Assembly: GCA_041859375.1 (NCBI GenBank)
Contig: JBHEKP010000363.1
Location: forward strand, 1 to 5,819
DNA length: 5,819 nt
Source: JBHEKP01 sp041859375
GTDB lineage: Bacteria > Hydrogenedentota > Hydrogenedentia > Hydrogenedentales > CAITNO01
Direction: 5' to 3'
This document shows, one piece after another, positions 1-5,819 of this stretch (its first letter is position 1; each line of letters begins with the position of its first letter). The notes under the pieces are model-generated. The model was not told where the DNA came from. It made no database searches and worked only from the letters and a program-made list of their open reading frames with translations. The translations under genes were made by a program, and so were the position numbers.

Positions 1-691
1 CTTTTTTGTTTTCAAAGGTGTTATCATAATTTAATGAGACAATTACCATCTGATTATTAATATCTACCCGCGTTCCATTAATATGACAACGGAATAAACG
101 GCTGGAATCAGCACTATGGCCATCAAGATAGCTGGGCATAACCCTTGCAAATGTGCTGTCCAAATGGTCCACTAGAAAGAGCAAAGTTGCCAGTGGTTCC
201 TCCCGAATCAAGCCGAAAGGTGAAATTGTTGTTTCCTGCAATGAAGCCCAAGCAACTTTTAATTTTTTCTTAGGATCGTGGCAGTGGCATATGCGCCCGA
301 TTGACTGAGCGATTTGCCGGTTTGGCAGGCCCAACTCCGCATAATGCTTAACAATGGTGTTCTTGGACATCTCGGCATGGGCCATCTTATCATCGGATTT
401 GGAGGCCTGCCCAATATCATGCATGAGTATTGAAGCGAGAATAATGTACTTTTCGAATGTGTTCAACTGAAAGACTTTTGAACGGATGGTTTCTGGCAAT
501 TGATCGACATCCCAGTAAATCTGGTCCAGATGCCTCTCCAGATTGCGAATATGCGGGAGGGAATTGTAAGAGCCGCGCTTTTCCTTGATTGCGGGAAACC
601 ATTCCCGTTCGGCGATGTCACCACTGCGCTGAAGGGCGTCAAAGAGCGCAGGGCTCTCCTCGCGCAGCTGCTCACGAATGGTCTTTCTCAT
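1..691 (-). CDS. HD-domain phosphohydrolase-like protein, N-terminal 230 residues (runs off the window)
   Basis: The frame is open without a stop from the ATG at 691 to the left edge, so the C-terminus is missing. The translation carries the spaced histidine/aspartate pattern of the HD metal-dependent phosphohydrolase superfamily: H47 in SLPHIRNLERHL, the doublet H91-D92 in ILMHDIGQ, H105 in MAHAEMS, H136/H138 in ICHCHD, and a late Asp, D175, in LLFLVDHLD. In this superfamily these residues hold one or two metal ions and hydrolyse phosphoester bonds, often in nucleotides. No signal peptide or membrane segment is seen, so it is probably cytoplasmic. The ATG at 691 is preferred because AAGG and GAGG lie 10 and 5 bases before it; in-frame ATGs at 733 and 742 lack a ribosome site. 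The gene is visibly more AT-rich than its neighbours, which suggests transfer. The lead-in resembles HD modules found ahead of Hsp90/GHKL-like ATPases in predicted conflict systems, but that is inference; substrate and function are unknown. Confidence 0.8.
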   Translation of the reverse strand, partial: MRKTIREQLREESPALFDALQRSGDIAEREWFPAIKEKRGSYNSLPHIRNLERHLDQIYWDVDQLPETIRSKVFQLNTFEKYIILASILMHDIGQASKSDDKMAHAEMSKNTIVKHYAELGLPNRQIAQSIGRICHCHDPKKKLKVAWASLQETTISPFGLIREEPLATLLFLVDHLDSTFARVMPSYLDGHSADSSRLFRCHINGTRVDINNQMVIVSLNYDNTFENKK

Positions 692-694
692 AGA

Positions 695-706
695 TCCCTC
701 GCCTTG
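695..706 (-). promoter_or_regulatory. Ribosome binding site deciding the HD-gene start
   Basis: On the minus strand the bases before the ATG at 691 read AAGGCGAGGGATCT. AAGG is 10 bases and GAGG 5 bases from the start codon. Neither upstream in-frame ATG (733, 742) has a comparable purine stretch, so this site favours 691. Confidence 0.5.
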
Positions 707-786
707 ATTCCGGCAAGCATCCCCTCGCACCATGATTGGCATCGAACAAAGGATACCCGCAACCTACCCAGCAACCTTTGAATGAA

Positions 787-876
787 TCAGCCACATCCAA
801 GTCGAACCATCTGAGTATAGTAGTTGCCAGCATCATTTTCAATGCGAAAATCAATTATTTTAAGGCGGTGACTCAT
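787..876 (-). other. Small open frame (29 codons), possible peptide or gene remnant
   Basis: An ATG at 876 opens 29 codons ending in TGA at 789-787. The translation begins MSHRLKIIDFRIEND and ends QMVRLGCG. Its mixed composition looks protein-like. The same frame stays open upstream through at least 930, adding a protein-like lead (IIKSFDDLSAENFSTIST) just after the kinase stop codon, but that part has no start codon or ribosome site. It could be the 3' remnant of a gene cut at the composition boundary near 930, or chance. The promoter called at 814-842 lies inside it, which argues against a functional gene. I recognise no family. Confidence 0.2.
814..842 (-). promoter_or_regulatory. Sigma70-like promoter for the HD-domain gene
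   Basis: On the minus strand TTGAAA (842-837) is separated by exactly 17 bases from TATACT (819-814). This is close to the bacterial consensus in both boxes and has ideal spacing. Initiation would fall near 807, giving a leader of roughly 115 bases to the ATG at 691. It lies in the AT-richer spacer, so a chance match is possible, but position and orientation suit the HD gene. Confidence 0.55.
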
Positions 877-926
877 GGTGCTGATTGTGCTGAAATTCTC
901 CGCCGACAGGTCATCGAACGACTTTA

Positions 927-2509
927 TTATGCCGTTTCCTGCGGGCCGGGGAGGGTGAGGGTGAAGGCGGTGAGGCCGGGGGGGGAGTCGTCGAGGGTGA
1001 GGGTGCCGCCGTGGGCGCGCATGATTTCACGGGCGAGGCTGAGGCCGAGTCCGGCGCCGTCGACGTTTCGGTTGCGTGCCTTGTCGGCGCGGTAGAAGCG
1101 CTGGAAGACTTTTTCGCGGTCTTCCGGGGGGATGCCGGGGCCGGTGTTTTCGACGGTGAGGCGCGCGCCGCCGCCGGGGGCGCGGCGGAGGGTGACGCGG
1201 ATGTGTCCGCCGGGCTGGTTGTATTTGATGGCGTTGGAGGCGAGGTTTTGCACGACCTGGCGGAGCAGATCGCCGTCGGCGGCGACGCTGAGGCCGGGTT
1301 CTATGCCGCGCAGGACGGCGAGTGCGGGGGCGAGGATTTCGGCGTCGTCGCAGGCGGCTTCGGCCAGTTCGGAGAGGTTGACGGGTTCGGGGTTGAGGCG
1401 GAGGCCGCCGGAGTCGGCGAGGGAGAGGAGGAGGAGTTTTTTGATGATGGCCTTGAGGCGCTGGGTCTCCTCGAGGAGGGCGCCGAGGGAGGCCTGGCGG
1501 GGGGAGCCGGGGGCCTCGGCCTGGAGGGCCTGCTCCAGCTCGCCCTGGAGGATGGTGAGGGGCGTTTTCAGCTCGTGGGCGGCGTCGGCGCTGAAGCGGA
1601 GCGCCTGCTGGAAGCTCTTTTCGAGGCGGTCGAGCATTTCGTTGAATACGGCGATGAGCCGGTCGAATTCGGGGTCCTCGCCGGAGGGGGCGATGCGCCG
1701 GCCGAGGCCGCGGGCGGTGATGTTCGCGGCGGCGTTGGTGAGGGCGCGCACGGGCCGCAGCACCCGCCCCGACACCCACCAGCCGCCCGCGGCGATGAGG
1801 AGCAGGGCCAGGGGCAGCGCGGCGAGGAAGGCGTTGCGCAGGGCGCGCATCTCGTTTTTGAGGCGGCCGGTGTCGCGGCCGAGGGCGAGGGTGACGCCGG
1901 GGCCGCCCATGACGCCGACGCGCCATTCGCCGCCGCCGCCGGTGAAGGTGAGGAAGCGGTGGGTTTCGAGCTGCACGGGGGGCGGCGGCCCGCCGAAGGG
2001 CTCCTGGAAGCCGGGCCGGTTGGGCGGGCCGGGGGGGAGGGGCGGGCGCGGCCCGGCCTGATCGGGCGGGGGCGGGAAGTCCGCGTTTTGACGCCAGTGC
2101 GGCCCGCCGCCCTGGGGCCCGCCGCCGCGCATGCGCCGGGGCGGTCCGGGGGGGGCGGGTTCCGGCGTGGGGAAGGCGTCGGCGGACAATTCTTCGGGCC
2201 ATCCGGGGGACTGGTATTCCACGGAGCCGTCGGGCCGTTTCACCAGCATGATGAGGGGGGGCGCGTCGCCCCCGTCCCCGAGGACAAAGCGGAGGGAGTC
2301 GTCGATGGCGGCCCAGTCGCGGGGGTCCTGGCGGGCGGAGAGGGGGCGCATGGCGGAGCGGCGGATGTCCTCGTCCACCCGGTCCAGGCTCGCCCGGTAC
2401 ACCAAGGCCCAGGCGCCCGCGCAGAAGGCGGCGAGCACCACGCCCGCGAGGGCCGTGGAGAGCAGGGCGATGCGCAGTCGGAAGGAGCGGAGTATGGCGG
2501 GCCGTGGGA

Positions 2510-2513
<4 letters not shown>
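927..2513 (-). CDS. Membrane sensor histidine kinase, CusS/heavy-metal-sensor-like
   Basis: 528-residue inner-membrane kinase that autophosphorylates and passes phosphate to the adjacent regulator. A first membrane segment (about residues 15-38) and a second (about 228-247) bracket an extracytoplasmic region whose stretch at about 116-181 is extremely rich in Pro and Gly. A HAMP linker follows (about 248-302). The HisKA H-box AADAHEL-type motif reads SADAAHELKTP, with H313 as phosphoacceptor. The HATPase_c domain shows the N-box NLASNAIKYN (N427), a G1 box reading ENTGPGI (N456 in place of the common Asp), an F-box-like FQRFYRAD and the G2 box GAGLGLSLA (487-495). The Asn at G1 and the FYR(A/V)D stretch are also seen in CusS-type kinases, which supports that subfamily. 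The start codon overlaps the regulator's stop (ATGA), so translation is probably coupled. The signal is unknown; metal sensing is only suggested by subfamily. No target genes are in view. Confidence 0.93.
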
Positions 2514-3181
<668 letters not shown>

Positions 3182-3190
3182 GGTGTCGGC

Positions 3191-3219
3191 AGTATAGCAC
3201 CGGGCGCGGGGGGATTTAA
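3191..3219 (-). promoter_or_regulatory. Extended -10 promoter of the two-component operon (near-leaderless mRNA predicted)
   Basis: On the minus strand TGCTATACT (3199-3191) is an extended -10 element, with a weak -35-like TTAAAT (3219-3214) 17 bases upstream. Normal spacing puts +1 near 3184, only about three bases before the regulator ATG at 3181. No ribosome binding site precedes that ATG, which agrees with a leaderless or near-leaderless message. The -35-like box lies in a partial repeat copy (3216-3229). Confidence 0.5.
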
Positions 3220-3231
3220 CCACGGAAAAGG

Positions 3232-3350
3232 GGGAAGACATTTTTACCACGGAAAAAACGGAAGACACGGAATGAAGATGTAAAGATGGAGGGAAGGGGA
3301 GGGGGAGGAAGAGATTAACCACAAGGGGCACAAGGAACACAAAGAAAACA
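3232..3350. repeat. Intergenic repeat, copy 1 (~118 bp)
   Basis: Begins gggaagacatttttaccac, followed by acggaagacacggaatgaag, then a purine stretch (gatggagggaag...ggaggaagagatt) and ends with ccacaaggggcacaaggaac. It matches copy 2 along almost its whole length, with a few substitutions and a 3-base length change. In the minus-strand frame running into the regulator it translates as low-complexity Phe/Ser/Pro/Val text that should not be annotated as protein. Confidence 0.9.
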
Positions 3351-3390
3351 ATAGGAGGGGAAGAAAGAAGAAAAGATGAAGGGGGGAAGA

Positions 3391-3508
3391 GGGAAGACAT
3401 TTTTACCACGGAATGGACGGAAGACACGGAATGAAGATAGAGCGATGGAGGGAAGAGGAGGAGGAAGAGATTGGCCACAAAGGGCACAAGGAACACAAAG
3501 AAAGAGGA
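3391..3508. repeat. Intergenic repeat, copy 2 (~118 bp)
   Basis: Starts 159 bases after copy 1 with the same gggaagacatttttaccac, then acggaagacacggaatgaag, gatggagggaag, ggaggaagagatt and cacaaagggcacaaggaac. It ends in acacaaagaaag. Differences from copy 1 include aaaaaa versus atgg after accacgga, and ttaacc versus ttggcc. Between the copies (about 3351-3390) lies only A/G-rich filler. Confidence 0.9.
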
Positions 3509-3529
3509 AGGGGAAGAGGGAACACGTGA

Positions 3530-3559
3530 AGGGCACAAGGAACACAATAAAAGGGGAAG
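3530..3559. repeat. Partial third copy of the intergenic repeat
   Basis: Repeats only the end module: agggcacaaggaacaca followed by an A/G stretch (ataaaaggggaagg), 50 bases after the same module in copy 2. A further short fragment, ttaaccacggaaaag, lies at 3216-3230 beside the regulator promoter. Confidence 0.75.
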
Positions 3560-3602
3560 GAAGGAGGGGGGGGCGAGCGCGAGGGAGGGGTGCCGGGCAA
3601 GG

Positions 3603-3639
3603 AAAACCGGGGACCGGGCGCGGCGCGCCCGATCCCCGG
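3603..3639 (-). terminator. Rho-independent terminator of the AAA+ ATPase gene
   Basis: Read on the minus strand, CCGGGGATCGGGCG (3639-3626) pairs with CGCCCGGTCCCCGG (3620-3607) over 14 base pairs, including one T-G wobble, around a 5-base loop. A TTTT run (3606-3603) follows. The stem starts 12 bases after the ATPase stop codon, the expected place. The U-tract is short but the stem is very GC-rich. Confidence 0.85.
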
Positions 3640-3651
3640 CGGGTGTGCGGG

Positions 3652-5574
3652 TCAGGACTTGAAGCCCACCACCGGTTTTGCGGTTCTGGACCACGCGCCG
3701 GTGGTTTCCATCCTGACCGCCTTCTGGAAGTCCGCCATGGTGACGGGCCCCTCCCCGGAGCGGCCAAGGGCCATGCGGCAGGCGTTGAGGATCACGTTCT
3801 TGATCTCGCCGCCGGAGAGGTCGTTCGCGCTGAGCGCGGCAATGTCCACGTCGGTTGCCAGGGGCACCGCGGCGGGCAGCATGACCCGCCACATGGACGC
3901 GCGCAGGGCGCGGTCCGGCCGGGGGAATTCCACCTTGGCCATGATGCGCCGCTCAAGGGCCTTGTCCAGCACCGCCCTGCGGTTGGTGGCGAGTATGCAC
4001 ACGCCCTCGAAGCGCTCGATCTCCTGGAGGAGCACGTTCACGTCGCGCACCTCCCAGGCGCGGCTCGCGCCGTCCCGGTCGAAGAACATGGCGTCGGCCT
4101 CGTCCCAGAAGAGCACCGCCTCCTCGCGCCGCGCGCGGGCGAATGCGGAGACGATGTTCTTTTCCGTCTGGCCCACGTAGCAGTTCTGGATCTTCGAGTA
4201 GTCCGCGACGAAGAGCAGCCTGCCCAGCTCGCGGGCGACGGCCTCGGCGGTGGCGGTTTTTCCGGTGCCGGGCGGCCCGTGGAAGAGCAGGGTGACGCCG
4301 CGCCCGTAGGCGAAGGCCCGGCCCAGGCCCCACTTGTCCATCAGCGTGGACGCGCCGCGCACATGGCTCACCGCGAGGCCGAGCAGCTCCGCCGTTCCCG
4401 GCGGCAGCACCAGGTCCGAAAGGGCGATGCGCGGCTCGCGCAGGCCCTCGCCGTCGGTGTTGGCCAGGCGGCGCGCCTTTTCGAGGCCCGCCGCGGCCAG
4501 CCCCCTGTCGGTCAGCTCAAACTCGGCGTTGCGGACGGAGTCCTCGTTTTCCGAGAAGAGGCTGCCCGTGCCGCCGCAGGGCTGCACCAGCCCGGAGCGC
4601 AGCAGGGGCGCGTGGGAAAAGAGCCGCCTGACCGCGTCCTCGAAGTCGTCCGGCTGCCAGGTGGCCGCGCGGGCCAGCCCCGCGCCGGTGCACAGCGGGC
4701 TCTCGGCCGCGACATGGCCCTGCGCCCTTGCCGCGAGGACAAGGAACATCAGCCAGTCGCGGTCGGAGTGCATGCCGCCGCGCGTTTTGGCCAGCGCCCA
4801 GGCGGGCCGCGCCGCCAGCGCGCCGTCAAGCTCACCCACCGCCCGCTCGACCCTGCGCCGCCACTTCATGAAACTGGAGCGCTCGTAGTCGCAGCCGCGC
4901 TGGAGCAGGTAAAGGGCGTCGTGCTTTTTCTGGGCGAGGCGCGCGAGCTGGGCGAGGGCCTGAACCAGGTCCTTCTCGCTTGAGAGCCGCGCCGCGCGGG
5001 GCTTGCGCCCGCCCGCCTCCAGAATCCCCTCGATAATGGCCGGGTCCGGGCGGATGTCGCGCTCGCGCAGGTCCTCGTCCGGGTCCTCATGGTAGGCCAG
5101 GCCCTTCCGCAGCAGCCTGCCCGACTCGGAGAGGCAGCGCAGCGCCGCCAGCGACCGCGACGGCGGCAGCGCGAGCACCCGGACAACGTCCGCCACGTCG
5201 CTGATCCGTTCCGGCCAGAGGCCGAGCGGGTCCAGCAGCAACGCTGTCATGGCCTCCCGCTCCAGCCGGTTCAGCCGGTGCCGCGTGAACAGTTCCGCGA
5301 GCGCCACCGACGGCGGCGTGAGCCGCAGCCGCCCGTGCCATTCGGCGGTCGCCGCGCGCTCCGCCTTTTTCAGCTCCACCTCCCGCCCCTTTTCCCTGTC
5401 CTGGGGGCAGCGGGAGCACTTGAGCAGTTCGCCGCGGACGCCGAACATGCACACCGCGGACTCCATCACCTCGTCGTCTGTCTTGAAGGGGGCGTGTTTC
5501 GCCCCGTCAGTTCCGTTCTTCGCCGGAGAGTCACTCCGCGCGGGAGGGGTCGGCCCCTGTTTTTTCCTCGTCAT
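3652..5574 (-). CDS. AAA+ ATPase with N-terminal winged-helix-like segments
   Basis: 640-residue protein. The C-terminal AAA module (about 395-625) has Walker A GPPGTGKT (433-440), Walker B AVLFWDEAD (D491/E492), sensor-1 LATN (N531), a candidate arginine finger in LERRI (R542/R543) and a sensor-2 region SGGEIKNVILNACR (588-600). All key ATPase residues are present, so it should hydrolyse ATP, probably as a hexameric remodeller of proteins. Residues 1-30 are polar and probably disordered. About 94-165 and 270-365 each look like helical winged-helix-like units (RLNRLEREAMTALLL...SESGRLLRKG and DRDWLMFLVL...HAPLLRSGLV). A single CxxC (C53/C56) with C42 nearby could bind metal. This layout recalls ATPases of 'variant winged helix plus AAA' type, some found with contractile injection systems, but no such genes are in view. 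The ATG at 5574 follows an in-frame stop and a GAGGAAAG purine run about 13 bases upstream. An intrinsic terminator follows. Substrate unknown. Confidence 0.92.
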   Translation of the reverse strand: MTRKKQGPTPPARSDSPAKNGTDGAKHAPFKTDDEVMESAVCMFGVRGELLKCSRCPQDREKGREVELKKAERAATAEWHGRLRLTPPSVALAELFTRHRLNRLEREAMTALLLDPLGLWPERISDVADVVRVLALPPSRSLAALRCLSESGRLLRKGLAYHEDPDEDLRERDIRPDPAIIEGILEAGGRKPRAARLSSEKDLVQALAQLARLAQKKHDALYLLQRGCDYERSSFMKWRRRVERAVGELDGALAARPAWALAKTRGGMHSDRDWLMFLVLAARAQGHVAAESPLCTGAGLARAATWQPDDFEDAVRRLFSHAPLLRSGLVQPCGGTGSLFSENEDSVRNAEFELTDRGLAAAGLEKARRLANTDGEGLREPRIALSDLVLPPGTAELLGLAVSHVRGASTLMDKWGLGRAFAYGRGVTLLFHGPPGTGKTATAEAVARELGRLLFVADYSKIQNCYVGQTEKNIVSAFARARREEAVLFWDEADAMFFDRDGASRAWEVRDVNVLLQEIERFEGVCILATNRRAVLDKALERRIMAKVEFPRPDRALRASMWRVMLPAAVPLATDVDIAALSANDLSGGEIKNVILNACRMALGRSGEGPVTMADFQKAVRMETTGAWSRTAKPVVGFKS

Positions 5575-5689
5575 AACGTGTTTTCTTTCCTCGTCTGAGT
5601 TTCACCCTGCTCCTGTTCATGCGCATGGGGTTGCCGTGTTCCATATGGCTTGTTGTCCTCTGGTTTATGGGTTGTATTGGTCGCCGGAA

Positions 5690-5703
5690 CCGCCGAACGG
5701 CGG
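5690..5703. repeat. Short GC inverted repeat upstream of the ATPase
   Basis: CCGCCG-aa-CGGCGG forms a perfect palindrome-like inverted repeat about 115 bases before the ATPase start. It has no T-run on either side, so it is not a terminator. It could be an operator or only GC-rich chance. Confidence 0.3.
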
Positions 5704-5767
5704 CGGATCCGCATGGGGAAAGGGGGGAAGGGGCGCGCCGTTCCGGGCCGCCGCCGGCCTTATTGCC

Positions 5768-5798
5768 GGGCCGCGCAAAAAATAAAAAAGCGCGGCCC
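5768..5798. repeat. Perfect 9-bp inverted repeat around an A-tract
   Basis: GGGCCGCGC (5768-5776) and GCGCGGCCC (5790-5798) are exact inverted copies flanking aaaaaataaaaaa (5777-5789). The A/T tract lies in the loop rather than after the stem, so this is not a standard intrinsic terminator in either direction. It lies about 190 bases upstream of the ATPase. The rest of 5575-5767 contains no gene I can support and no clear promoter. Confidence 0.6.
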
Positions 5799-5819
5799 TG
5801 CGGCGGACTGGTTGGAATG

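Noticed and set aside
672..854. 60-codon minus-strand frame overlapping the HD gene start
   Set aside because: It overlaps the HD coding start in another frame, has no ribosome site and shows no recognisable motif.
880..926. Intrinsic terminator after the kinase gene
   Set aside because: Only a 3-4 bp GTC/GAC hairpin is present, with no T-run, so no terminator can be supported.
3232..3559. CRISPR array
   Set aside because: There are only two near-full copies of ~118 bp plus fragments, with A/G filler between them. Repeat length, spacing and lack of distinct spacers do not fit CRISPR.
3182..3892. N-terminal extension of the response regulator to an ATG at 3892
   Set aside because: It would run antisense-frame through the ATPase 3' end, across the terminator and through the repeats, giving low-complexity Phe/Pro/Ser text. 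The receiver domain starts exactly at the ATG at 3181.
5768..5798. Intrinsic terminator of a gene to the right
   Set aside because: The T-run (minus strand) is in the loop, with no U-tract after the stem, and no upstream gene end is visible in the window.

Overview
The window is a very GC-rich bacterial segment (about 930-5570) joined on its left to a clearly more AT-rich stretch (1 to about 926). All four protein genes lie on the minus strand, so transcription runs right to left. The organism cannot be named from the sequence alone. The very high GC, a proline-rich sensor kinase and purine-rich spacers built from 'accacgga / accacaaagg-gcacaagg' modules fit a high-GC environmental bacterium, possibly of a Planctomycetes/Verrucomicrobia/Hydrogenedentes-like lineage. 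That placement is a guess from general experience.

Layout in transcription order: (i) 5575-5819 is a non-coding leader holding a perfect 9-bp inverted repeat around an A-tract. (ii) 3652-5574 encodes a 640-residue AAA+ ATPase with two apparent winged-helix-like segments before one C-terminal AAA module. It is closed by a strong intrinsic terminator at 3603-3639. (iii) 3182-3602 is a purine-rich spacer with two imperfect copies of a ~118-bp repeat, 159 bp apart, plus partial copies. (iv) 2510-3181 encodes an OmpR/PhoB-type response regulator, and 927-2513 its overlapping membrane histidine kinase (ATGA overlap). The regulator has no Shine-Dalgarno, but an extended -10 element sits directly before its start, which suggests a near-leaderless mRNA. 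(v) 692-926 is a spacer with a good sigma70-like promoter and a small open frame. (vi) 1-691 encodes the N-terminal 230 residues of an HD-domain phosphohydrolase-like protein that runs off the left edge.

The regulator and kinase form one two-component system that would sense something outside the cytoplasmic membrane and control transcription. Their sequence style is that of the CusRS/heavy-metal family, but no target operon is visible. The terminator separates the ATPase from the two-component operon. The HD gene has its own promoter and different base composition, so it is probably a separate, perhaps acquired, unit. It is the most likely entry point to an accessory or conflict-type system, which would lie beyond the left edge.
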